From: an uncultured Tateyamaria sp.
Lineage (GTDB): Bacteria > Pseudomonadota > Alphaproteobacteria > Rhodobacterales > Rhodobacteraceae
Assembly: GCA_947501275.1 (NCBI GenBank)
Contig: CANMVD010000005.1
Coordinates: forward strand, 62,001-126,000
Direction: 5' to 3'
DNA: 64,000 nt
The notes below the pieces were generated by a model, which did not search any database, was not told the origin of the DNA, and worked only from the letters and a program-made list of their open reading frames with translations. The translations under genes were made by a program, and so were the position numbers. Of this stretch, positions 17,042-23,538 are shown one piece after another (within the stretch, counting starts at the first letter, position 1; the number at the start of each line of letters is the position of its first letter).

Positions 17042-17363
17042 ATGGACAACAGCCCAACTCCCTTGTCCCGCCTTCAGCGGTACTAGGCGCGCTCCCTCTA
17101 CCTCCCGACAGTGGTCTCCAAGGGGTTATATACAAGATTTGGTTCAGATATGCACTGATAGTGGTCGTGCAACCAATTGCACAAGATGTGGCATGTCACC
17201 GAGCGGCTATCGCGAGATGAATGTAGACTGAACCCATAGGCTCTGCCATGATCAACACACGGGACAGCATAGATCAGCCACCCTGTGACAGGGCTTAGAC
17301 TACTAGCGGCGGGCTGGTGAGTGAATCAGGATTGTGAGGGGTGGTCCACTGTGTGGGCCACGT
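17042..17363. other. Noncoding region of the satellite (candidate cos or regulatory region)
   Basis: About 320 bp without a credible gene, between the 3' ends of the convergent ClpP-like gene and the small ORF at 17364. It contains the palindrome GTGCAACCAATTGCAC (17167-17182), a stray arm-type motif GACTACTAG (17298-17306) and a GTGG/CCAC-rich dyad near 17341-17361. No terminator with a T-run is obvious. A cos site would fit in such a region, but no cleavage sequence can be identified. Confidence 0.4.
17167..17182. repeat. 16-bp palindrome, copy 2 (GTGCAACCAATTGCAC)
   Basis: Arms GTGCAA and TTGCAC around CCAA; 15 of 16 bases equal to the reverse complement of 12246-12261. It is followed directly by AAGATGT. 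Its recurrence in a noncoding stretch of the same element suggests a protein-binding site, but two copies are limited evidence. Confidence 0.5.
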
Positions 17364-17645
17364 TCACCACATGGCGTGAAGGTCGATACCAGCCTGCTCT
17401 GACGCCAAGGCAACAAACCTGCGCAATACCGCATTGGTGAGCCACGTCTTTTCAGACAACTGGAACACCCAACTCAAAATCTGCCCCGCGTCTGCACACT
17501 GATCCAGCGGAATATCGTAAGTTGATGGCGCGTCACAAAGAACGAACAGATCAATCACTATGTGACCGTCTTCGATGAATACCGTGCGCTCCATCAATTC
17601 GCCGTGTTCAAGGGCTGACTGGCGTACTTCATCGAGATTGCTCAT
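17364..17645 (-). CDS. Uncharacterised small satellite protein
   Basis: A 93-residue acidic protein starting MSNLDEVRQSALEHGELMERTVFIEDGHIVIDLFVLCDAPSTYDIPLDQC. No family recognised. The amphipathic beta/alpha pattern suggests a small folded cytoplasmic protein. The ATG at 17645 was preferred to the frame's upstream start (17684), although its ribosome site is weak. It could be an accessory or interference gene of the satellite. Confidence 0.55.
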   Translation of the reverse strand: MSNLDEVRQSALEHGELMERTVFIEDGHIVIDLFVLCDAPSTYDIPLDQCADAGQILSWVFQLSEKTWLTNAVLRRFVALASEQAGIDLHAMW

Positions 17646-17698
17646 GGCGCTGTTACTTTCTACTGTTCGAGGTCCGTAACACACTAGTGGCTGCGACT

Positions 17699-17920
17699 TC
17701 AGGCTTCAATTGCATAGGCTGGCAGATCGGGCGCGGCGCGTCTCTCTATCCTACTCAGGCACGTTGCCTTGTTGTCCCGTGGAAACTGATCATCTGGCAT
17801 GTTGCTTTCCCTGAGCGCAGCGAGGGGTAAGCCTTCTGGTTTATCTATGTCCCTTTCTTTTCTTCCTCCTGTGAGTAATAGACAAACAAGAAGTATTACT
17901 CCTGTAGATATATGGAACAA
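17699..17920 (-). CDS. Doubtful small ORF downstream of the Rep-like gene
   Basis: A 73-codon frame beginning with TTG at 17920. A shorter version (MPDDQFPRDNKATC..., 33 residues) has GGGAAAG before it. The 5' half coincides with nested inverted repeats at 17847-17934, so the frame may be fortuitous. Listed because the satellite is otherwise densely coding. Confidence 0.2.
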   Translation of the reverse strand: MFHISTGVILLVCLLLTGGRKERDIDKPEGLPLAALRESNMPDDQFPRDNKATCLSRIERRAAPDLPAYAIEA

Positions 17921-17934
17921 AAAGAAAGGGACAT
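17847..17934. repeat. Nested inverted repeats beside the Rep-like gene (candidate replication origin)
   Basis: The outer perfect 15-bp arms ATGTCCCTTTCTTTT (17847-17861) and AAAAGAAAGGGACAT (17920-17934) enclose inner perfect 8-bp arms GAGTAATA (17873-17880) and TATTACTC (17894-17901). The right outer arm touches the stop codon of the Rep-like gene. The purine/pyrimidine-biased, AT-rich structure stands out from the surroundings. PICI replication origins typically lie next to the rep gene; a regulatory RNA or attenuator is the alternative. Confidence 0.5.
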
Positions 17935-18761
17935 CACCCTGACACGTCCTTGATAGGGTCGATTTCAGAAGAGTAATCCGGCTCCCAATCGTGCAATGCA
18001 GCCGTGTCCCGTTCTGCCCACCATTCTTCCCAGAAGTCCACTTCCTCTTTCGGCACTTCTGACAAGTTGGTCTTCATGTGACTGGCCACGAAAGCACTCT
18101 CCGCACACATCCAGAACACCCGCAACGTCCGTATGTTCGGGTAGTGGTGAAACAGGTGTGCCTTGCCGGGTTTTAGCTTGATGAAAGACGCGCCTTTGTT
18201 CTCTTCCAAAATACCGCACATGGGCGTCTCAAGGTCTTCGGTCTTGTACTTTGACAGGTCTTTGGTTCGTTTCCATCCATCCGCGCTGATCGCATATTTG
18301 AAAATATCTAATTGCCAGTCTTGCCGAAAGTCTTGGGCCAGCCCGATCAAGCACCCATACTCTTTGGGCGTTACGTCTTTCTTGGGTTTCCACTCGCGCC
18401 CTGCAGCTTCGCAGATGGCCTTCTGTTTGGCGTTCACGGCGTCGTTCTGCACGATATTGTCTAGAAAAATCTTGGCCATTGTGGCGGCTAGTCGAGACGG
18501 TTGATTAGGGTCAGGCTTGCCGATCCTGACAAGGGCAGCTTGTCTCCCCTCCACCCGCTTTCGGAGTGTGTCAAACGGCGCTTTCTGGAAGACGCGGGTC
18601 ACGGTTTTTGCGCTCACGCCCGCCATTTCGGCCCAATCTTGACGCGGGCGTATGGCCCAAGTCTTGCCTTCAAGTAGTTGGCCCTGTTCTTCGATAGTCT
18701 GGCGCACCAGTGTCTCCAGCCGCACTTGCGCACTGGAATCTGCATTGCTAGATTCTGGCAT
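17934..18761 (-). CDS. HTH-containing protein, candidate satellite replication initiator or regulator
   Basis: A 275-residue protein, not assigned to a named family. Residues 38-60 (RPRQDWAEMAGVSAKTVTRVFQK) form a convincing helix-turn-helix. The rest is basic and alpha-rich, with several Trp-containing helices near the acidic C-terminus. No Walker or primase motif is visible. ATG 18761 follows GGGGAG with good spacing; the longer frame to 18986 runs through the alpA terminator and part of alpA and was rejected. The position after int-alpA is where PICIs carry replication genes, so a Rep role is a reasonable hypothesis only. Confidence 0.75.
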   Translation of the reverse strand: MPESSNADSSAQVRLETLVRQTIEEQGQLLEGKTWAIRPRQDWAEMAGVSAKTVTRVFQKAPFDTLRKRVEGRQAALVRIGKPDPNQPSRLAATMAKIFLDNIVQNDAVNAKQKAICEAAGREWKPKKDVTPKEYGCLIGLAQDFRQDWQLDIFKYAISADGWKRTKDLSKYKTEDLETPMCGILEENKGASFIKLKPGKAHLFHHYPNIRTLRVFWMCAESAFVASHMKTNLSEVPKEEVDFWEEWWAERDTAALHDWEPDYSSEIDPIKDVSG

Positions 18762-18815
18762 GTAACATGCTCCCCTTTGCCGAGGTCGGATCGTGTTCTC
18801 TTTTGCTTCGCAGGC

Positions 18816-18850
18816 AAAAACGGCCCCCGGATCAGCGTCCGGGGGCTTTT
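18816..18850 (-). terminator. Strong hairpin terminator after alpA
   Basis: Nine-bp perfect arms GCCCCCGGA (18823-18831) and TCCGGGGGC (18838-18846) with a 6-nt loop. On the minus strand it is followed by CGTTTTTG, giving a Rho-independent terminator between alpA and the Rep-like gene. TTTT also follows on the plus strand. It implies that the Rep-like gene has its own promoter or depends on read-through. Confidence 0.75.
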
Positions 18851-18852
18851 GC

Positions 18853-19077
18853 TTATTCCACCCTATTGGCGTCTTGAAATGCCAACACATCCGAGCGGCG
18901 GTAGCGCACCGTCCGATGGCCATGTTTGTTATAGGGTATCTTGGGGGACGTCCCGTTGGCGCGGGATTCAGACCTGTCCTTATCAAGGAAGCGGCGGGAA
19001 ACGCCCAGCAGCAAAGCGGCTTGCTCAGTGGTCAACTGATCGGAAAGAGATTGCGATTTTTTCAGATGTAGGGCCAT
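18853..19077 (-). CDS. AlpA-like HTH regulator / excisionase
   Basis: A 74-residue MerR/AlpA-type winged-HTH protein: LTTEQAALLLGVSRRFLDKDR is the recognition HTH, and IPYNKHGHRTVRYRRSDVLAFQDAN is the typical beta-wing of excisionase-family proteins. AlpA-type proteins in P4-like satellites and gram-negative PICIs activate integrase/excision genes and are thought to switch the island on. It lies 180 bp downstream of int on the same strand and is closed by a strong terminator. The 19078-19258 gap should hold its promoter. Confidence 0.85.
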   Translation of the reverse strand: MALHLKKSQSLSDQLTTEQAALLLGVSRRFLDKDRSESRANGTSPKIPYNKHGHRTVRYRRSDVLAFQDANRVE

Positions 19078-19258
19078 CAGCCATTCTCCACGGATCGAAG
19101 CACAACCGACGGCTTGGCCGTGCGGTCATGGGGTTACCATTTTCTTCGCGCCTCAGGCTTCCTGTCCTTGCAGACCCGTAACCTGAACCCTCCGTGGTAT
19201 AACGACGCTCGCATCATCGCCGATGCTGGTTAAACAATGAGGCTTGCCTTAACAGTTT

Positions 19259-20446
19259 TCAAGTCCCCCGTTGTTTGTCGATGTGGTCTGATACCATCTG
19301 CACAGACTTTCGCAGCGTTTCCGGGTTCTTTGACACTTGATAGCCAAGGGTCACATTGCCCCCGCTGGCATGATTCAACAGACGCATGATTTTGGACTGT
19401 TGTAGGTCCAGATCGGTGGCGATGGTGGCAAAGGATCGGCGCAGATCGTGAAAGTTCACATCCCAGCCCAGAGCCTTTCTAAATGCCGTGAGGGTTTTTC
19501 TAGGGTCACCATAAGGCGTAGCCCCCCAAACGTACCTCTCACCCTCTGTGCGCTCTTGCAGGCGTTCAAACAGGTCCAGAGTTTGATCGGCCATGGGAAG
19601 CGTTAGGGCTTCCCCGTTCTTGGCCCGTTCAGCCGTGATGGTGAACGTCTTTGCGTCAAGGTCTACGTCTGCCCAAGCCAGATTTGTAGCCTCACCCATC
19701 CGCATCCCAGTGCGGGCTAACAGTTCCATGAATACCTTGAAGTTCTCGCCCGCGTGCTTGTGGCGGTTTGAGGTGGTTTCGAGGTTTCCCAAGGCTGAGA
19801 AAAACTTGGGCCAGTCGGACACGAAAGACTGTTTCCGTTTGGCCTTGGGCAAAAGCTTTTTTGCTCGGACAATTTCGGCTGGGCATTGGGGCAAGAGCAT
19901 GTTGCCTTCCCTGTCTGTCACATCCGCCCGTGCCCAGTTCCAACATGATTTGAACGTGCGAACAGCCAAAGCGGCACCACTTGGTGTTCGGTCAATCATC
20001 TCTTTGAACCTGGCTTGAAACAGCTTTGGCGTGATCCGACGCAGTTCAGTGTTATACCAGTCGCCAAACTCGCGGGACATGGTGGCGCGATAGTTGGCGG
20101 CAGTGCTTTCACGGTGCCCGCGTTCTTTTAACCATCCGTCTACGGCTTGGCTGAGGGTCATCAGCTTAGCTCTTGCAAGGCGCAGTTCGGCATTCCTATC
20201 CTGCCCATCAGCCATTTCAGCTAATGCCTTCATAGCCAGCTTACGGGCATCGCTCAGGGTAAGTTTGTCGGTTCGGCCAAGGGTCACACGGCGCGGCCTG
20301 CCACGTACGCGGCTCTCCGCATAGTATGCCTTCGCCGTTTTCCCGACACGAACGCCAAAGCCCGGTTGTGCATCATCCACGACGAACCTTTGACCCCCAG
20401 TGGTGAGGGGCAAGTCACGCACAAGGTTGGCGGTGAGACGTGGCAT
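19259..20446 (-). CDS. Tyrosine integrase with N-terminal DUF4102 arm-binding domain
   Basis: A 395-residue P4-type integrase. The N-terminal arm-DNA-binding domain (residues 1-90, GFGVRVGKTAKAYYAESRVRGRPRRVTLGRTDKLTLSDARK) is followed by a SAM-like core-binding domain and the catalytic domain. Catalytic residues are intact: Arg249 (TGMRMGE), His333 and Arg336 (FHDLRRSF), His359 and Tyr369 (TLGYQ). The gene starts 163 bp inside attR and just downstream of the repeated CTAGTAGTC sites, which lie in its promoter region. This arrangement could allow autoregulation. Confidence 0.95.
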   Translation of the reverse strand: MPRLTANLVRDLPLTTGGQRFVVDDAQPGFGVRVGKTAKAYYAESRVRGRPRRVTLGRTDKLTLSDARKLAMKALAEMADGQDRNAELRLARAKLMTLSQAVDGWLKERGHRESTAANYRATMSREFGDWYNTELRRITPKLFQARFKEMIDRTPSGAALAVRTFKSCWNWARADVTDREGNMLLPQCPAEIVRAKKLLPKAKRKQSFVSDWPKFFSALGNLETTSNRHKHAGENFKVFMELLARTGMRMGEATNLAWADVDLDAKTFTITAERAKNGEALTLPMADQTLDLFERLQERTEGERYVWGATPYGDPRKTLTAFRKALGWDVNFHDLRRSFATIATDLDLQQSKIMRLLNHASGGNVTLGYQVSKNPETLRKSVQMVSDHIDKQRGT

Positions 20447-20456
20447 GGCAGTGCTC

Positions 20457-20476
20457 CTAGTAGTCGCCTAGTAGTC
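20457..20476 (+). repeat. Right arm-type repeat pair (CTAGTAGTC x2), in the integrase promoter region
   Basis: CTAGTAGTCGCCTAGTAGTC matches 19 of 20 bases of 9943-9962, in the same orientation. It lies 10 bp upstream of the integrase start codon and 132 bp inside attR. Predicted integrase arm sites, and possibly an autoregulatory operator for int. Confidence 0.75.
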
Positions 20477-20608
20477 GGCTTATGGGAATCTACAGGCAAA
20501 CATAGGAATCCATGGAGTCGGACACAACACCCTAAAATTATTTAATTTCATGCCCTTGTGGTGCTATGGGTGGCGATGGGATAGTATCGGAACGAACAGC
20601 CTTGGGTA

Positions 20609-20654
20609 ACTGTTAATCAATTGGTCGTAGGTTCGATCCCTACCGCCGGAGCCA
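20609..20654 (+). repeat. attR: 46-bp direct repeat of the tRNA-Asn 3' half
   Basis: Perfect copy of 9834-9879 without the 5' half of the tRNA, so it cannot encode a tRNA. It marks the right boundary of the satellite and the left boundary of the adjacent remnant. Confidence 0.95.
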
Positions 20655-20661
20655 TGACAAG

Positions 20662-20694
20662 CCCTTTAAGATTTTGATCTTAAAGGGTTTTTTT
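20662..20694 (+). terminator. Rho-independent terminator just past attR
   Basis: Perfect 11-bp arms CCCTTTAAGAT (20662-20672) and ATCTTAAAGGG (20677-20687) with a 4-nt loop, then seven Ts. It may be a tRNA-Asn terminator displaced 10.8 kb from the intact tRNA by the satellite; no such hairpin follows the intact copy. Confidence 0.85.
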
Positions 20695-20710
20695 GTGTTT
20701 TGCGGATTTG

Positions 20711-20743
20711 AATGTTGCGGGTTTTGCAAAATCCCGCAACATT
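20711..20743. repeat. Inverted pair of AATGTTGCGGG / CCCGCAACATT
   Basis: Perfect 11-bp arms (20711-20721 and 20733-20743) separated by 11 bp. The core CCCGCAACA recurs twice in tandem at 21565-21587, on the other side of the DUF4145 gene. Candidate arm-type sites of a lost integrase, or an operator 30 bp upstream of the gene. Confidence 0.6.
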
Positions 20744-20772
20744 CTCGACATAAGACTAGCTTGGAATGGAAC

Positions 20773-21551
20773 ATGAAGTACGTATCCCCATCGATCCGTG
20801 AAACAGCATTCAACTGCCCACATTGTGGAGCACTTGCACGGCAATACTGGCACACAGTCCACGCCAATCCGATGGATAAGACGAAGCTGCCGTTTGTTAT
20901 GGACGAAGCCAACTGAAAGAACTCAATCTTGATCATGTGCAAGATAAGGAAGAGCGCAACCGGATTCAGCAATGGGCTAAACGCAAAGCCAAGGGAAGAC
21001 CCTTTCTGGAGGGCAATCAGGGGTATCAAGACTTTGACGTGAACAATGTCTGGATCAGCCGTTGCTATAACTGCGACGATGTCGCGGTATGGATCTACGA
21101 TCGGATGATCTACCCACAGCGCGGTGAAGCGCCACCAGCCAACGCAAACTTACCCGAAGAAATCCGTCGGGAGTACGAGGAGGCAAGTTCGATTCTGGAT
21201 CACTCACCGAGAGGGGCAGCAGCCCTGATCCGATTGGCCATTCAAAAACTATGCAAACACCTATGCCAGCCCGGGACAAACATTAACACGGACATAAAAT
21301 CTCTAGTCGCTTCTGGCCTCGACGCACGTGTTCAGAAAGCACTCGATGCAGTTCGAGTAATCGGGAACAATGCTGTACATCCGGGCCAGATCGATCTTCA
21401 AGATGATCGAGCTACGGCGGAGAGCCTGTTTCGTCTGCTGAACTTGGTTGTAGAAAAAATGATCTCAGAGCCAAAGCACGTTGATGAGGTCTATGCGAGT
21501 TTGCCGGACTCTGGGCGCGAGGCCATAGAGAAGCGCGACCAATCCGACTAG
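20773..21551 (+). pseudogene. DUF4145 domain protein, frameshifted
   Basis: Two adjacent frames together match the DUF4145 pattern. Residues 1-48 start MKYVSPSIRETAFNCPHCGALARQYWH, with a CPHC zinc motif, and stop at TGA 20914-20916. The downstream frame continues KELNLDHVQDKEERNRIQQWAKRKAKGRPFLEGN, then a CYNC pair and the helical DUF4145 core (HSPRGAAALIRLAIQKLCKHL... VRVIGNNAVHPG). One missing base at about 20913-20914 (AACTGAAAG for a likely AACCTGAAAG) explains the break. DUF4145 domains also occur in restriction/defence proteins; function here unknown. A sequencing error cannot be excluded. Confidence 0.8.
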
Positions 21552-21564
21552 TTTAATCAGGTTT

Positions 21565-21587
21565 CCCGCAACAATTCCCGCAACATT
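21565..21587 (+). repeat. Tandem direct repeat of CCCGCAACA
   Basis: CCCGCAACA occurs at 21565-21573 and 21577-21585, the second copy extended to CCCGCAACATT, as at 20733-20743. It sits about 80 bp before the third att fragment. Spacing and placement mirror integrase arm sites. Confidence 0.6.
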
Positions 21588-21668
21588 TTCGGAAAGCGCA
21601 CATCTGGAACGGTGGATTTAAGCGTTTAAAATCAGTATTTTATGTCGATGTTAGACTTTCATGCAACA

Positions 21669-21684
21669 CCTACCGCCGGAGCCA
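21669..21684 (+). repeat. Third partial copy of the tRNA-Asn 3' end (remnant att site)
   Basis: CCTACCGCCGGAGCCA, identical to the last 16 nt of tRNA-Asn with its encoded CCA; similarity stops abruptly upstream. It marks the right limit of the decayed second element. Host sequence resumes with the monooxygenase gene about 45 bp further on. Confidence 0.75.
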
Positions 21685-21729
21685 ATTCCACCTTACCGCA
21701 GATTGGACGCATCCGCGCATCACGTGCGA

Positions 21730-23496
21730 TCATGCATCGACATGCGCCAGAACCGCACCAAGAACGCGCTTCAAGGTGCCCGCAGGATCACTGACCATGT
21801 CTTCGGTGCGCCAGCATACGTGATGATCCGGGCGCACCAAAACGCAACCACCGTCCCCGATTTCGCTGGCCCGCGCCCAATCGCCGGTATGGTCTTCGTG
21901 TTCGCGGCGTGGCCCGATGACGTGAACTGTCAGCGTCAGGCCAAAGGCGTCACCCGCTTCCTGTGCGGCAGCCGCCCATGCATCCCCCCCCGCCCCTGTC
22001 AGCAGTGAAAATGTGCCTTTTCCACACAGGTCCAATGTCGAGACTTTTACGCCTCCGTCGCGTTTGAACACCCACGCATGGGGCAACCTCGCGCCAGGCC
22101 ATGTCGTGGGTTGGTAGTGCAGTTCTGCATCCAGCTCGAAGGCGGGCTCAAGCTGTCCGTCTGTGACAACTGCGTTGGAGCGATAACGCTGGTTCATCTC
22201 GACACCGTGGGCATCGAATTCGTACTTTTTGAAAGCAATAGCCTCGCGAATGGCGGCACGTTGCTTTTCAGCGGCAGGCCCAGCGTCACAGCGCGCCTCC
22301 ATGCTGGCCTGAATTTTTACGATATCCGTACCGCCGTCCATGCCCAGCGATTCAAAGATCGGACCAAATTCTCCGATTGACTGGTTGGCTCGCGTCACAA
22401 CTTGCTTGGCGATCGGCGCGCGTTCGGTTGTGTAACTGTCCAGCAGCGTCGCATTGGCCTGTCCCTTGAGAACTGACGCCAGTTTCCACGCCAGATTGAA
22501 CCCGTCCTGAATGGATGTATTTGACCCCAATCCGTTTGAGGGAGGATGGCGGTGCGCCGCATCTCCCATGATGAACACCCGGCCCTTTTGCATGTCGGTG
22601 GCATACATGTTGTTCACGGTCCACGTGCCGGCTGACAACAACTCAATCTCCAGATGCGGATCACCCACAAGCTGTCGGGCAACCTGCGTCGCAAAGGCTT
22701 CGTCAACAACCGGCGCGGGTTCGTTGATGTCATACCCCCAAATCAGCAGCCATTCATTCCATGGCCGCACCATGCGGACAACGCCCATGCCAATGCCCCC
22801 AACATCCGCGCCGGGCTGCATGACCCAGTACAAAACGGACGGGCGGTGCGCGACGTATTTTGACAGATCAGCCCGCATCACGATGTTGATCGACCCCCCG
22901 ACACCCATTTCGCCCTCAAATGGCAGTCCAAGGTCCTCGGCCACCTTGGAATTGCCGCCATCCGCCCCCACGAGATACTTCGAGCGAATGGTGAATTCCT
23001 GCCCGGTGAGACGATCAAGGCAGGTTGTTGTCACGCCGTCGCTGTCCTGCGCATGACTGAGGTATTCTGTGCTCATGCGCCCATGGGTGCCGCGCTTGCA
23101 GGCGGTGGAATACAGGATTGGCTCCATGAAGGTCTGGGGCAGATCGTTCATCAAACAGGGCGAGCTCAGTTGATGTTCGGCGCGCGACAAGGGGTGATTG
23201 CCCCATGTCTTGATACGTCCGATTTCTTCTCCGGCCAGGCTTTCGCAAAATACGTTCTCACCCATCAATTCTTGATGTGTGGCATGTAGATAGGCTTCGG
23301 CTTCGACCTCGTGTCCCAGATCACGCAACACTTCCATTGTGCGTTGATTGGTGATGTGGGCGCGCGGCGTGTTCGCCAGCCAACGGTAGCGGTTCACCAC
23401 CATGTTCTCGATCCCGTAACTGGACAGCAGCGCCGCTGTCGCCGAGCCAGCAGGACCTGTGCCAATGATCAGAACGTCGGTTTGAATGTCGGCCAT
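21730..23496 (-). CDS. TfdB-like FAD-dependent phenol monooxygenase
   Basis: A 588-residue class A flavoprotein of the 2,4-dichlorophenol 6-monooxygenase/phenol 2-monooxygenase group, which ortho-hydroxylates phenols with NADPH and O2. FAD sites: IIGTGPAGSATAALL at the N-terminus, YLVGADGGNSKVAEDLG, and FIMGDAAHRHPPSNGLGSNTSIQDGFNLAWKL. A C-terminal thioredoxin-like domain follows. The next gene downstream in transcription is host DNA ending at the tRNA hotspot; upstream is maleylacetate reductase on the same strand (42-bp gap). The physiological phenol could be chlorinated or a resorcinol. Confidence 0.88.
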   Translation of the reverse strand: MADIQTDVLIIGTGPAGSATAALLSSYGIENMVVNRYRWLANTPRAHITNQRTMEVLRDLGHEVEAEAYLHATHQELMGENVFCESLAGEEIGRIKTWGNHPLSRAEHQLSSPCLMNDLPQTFMEPILYSTACKRGTHGRMSTEYLSHAQDSDGVTTTCLDRLTGQEFTIRSKYLVGADGGNSKVAEDLGLPFEGEMGVGGSINIVMRADLSKYVAHRPSVLYWVMQPGADVGGIGMGVVRMVRPWNEWLLIWGYDINEPAPVVDEAFATQVARQLVGDPHLEIELLSAGTWTVNNMYATDMQKGRVFIMGDAAHRHPPSNGLGSNTSIQDGFNLAWKLASVLKGQANATLLDSYTTERAPIAKQVVTRANQSIGEFGPIFESLGMDGGTDIVKIQASMEARCDAGPAAEKQRAAIREAIAFKKYEFDAHGVEMNQRYRSNAVVTDGQLEPAFELDAELHYQPTTWPGARLPHAWVFKRDGGVKVSTLDLCGKGTFSLLTGAGGDAWAAAAQEAGDAFGLTLTVHVIGPRREHEDHTGDWARASEIGDGGCVLVRPDHHVCWRTEDMVSDPAGTLKRVLGAVLAHVDA

Positions 23497-23538
23497 GTTA
23501 AGTCTCCTGCCTTTGGTTCGTGTCGTGATTTCAGATGC

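Larger units (their letters stand above)
9834..20654. mobile_element. Capsid-forming phage-inducible chromosomal island-like satellite (cf-PICI) in tRNA-Asn
   Basis: A 10.8-kb element bounded by perfect 46-bp direct repeats. All genes but one are on the minus strand. From the right: tyrosine integrase, AlpA-like HTH protein, candidate Rep/regulator, small ORF, then (after a divergent ClpP-like gene) TerL, HNH, major capsid, prohead protease, connector, portal and two small unknowns. No tail, tape-measure, lysis or lysogeny-repressor gene is recognisable. An att-to-att element with a full capsid/packaging set but no tail genes fits the published cf-PICI description (satellites making their own capsids and using helper-phage tails). 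The alternative is a deleted prophage. Against that, the structural genes are intact and nearly all overlap by 4 bp. Confidence 0.82.
20655..21684. mobile_element. Remnant of a second integrative element in the same tRNA-Asn site
   Basis: About 1 kb between the satellite's attR and a third, shorter copy of the tRNA 3' end (16 bp, 21669-21684). It contains one frameshifted DUF4145 gene and no integrase. Copies of CCCGCAACA lie near both ends (20711-20743 and 21565-21587), mirroring the CTAGTAGTC pairs of the satellite but with a different sequence. This suggests an independently derived element, decayed to one cargo gene, sitting in tandem. Confidence 0.6.

Noticed and set aside
17699-17920. 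73-residue membrane-like protein in the satellite
   Set aside because: Needs a TTG start, overlaps the nested inverted repeats and has no family resemblance. Kept only as a low-confidence feature.
18762-18986. N-terminal extension of the Rep-like protein
   Set aside because: The extension runs through the alpA terminator hairpin and the 3' end of alpA; a strong GGGGAG site precedes the ATG at 18761.
20609-20654. A second tRNA-Asn gene at the attR repeat
   Set aside because: Only the 3' 46 nt are present; the acceptor 5' strand, D-arm and half of the anticodon stem are missing. It is the duplicated att core.
9834-20654. Intact tailed prophage or gene transfer agent
   Set aside because: No tail tube, tape measure, baseplate, lysis or repressor genes fit in the element, and the gene order differs from the Rhodobacter-type GTA cluster, which also lacks an integrase and att sites.
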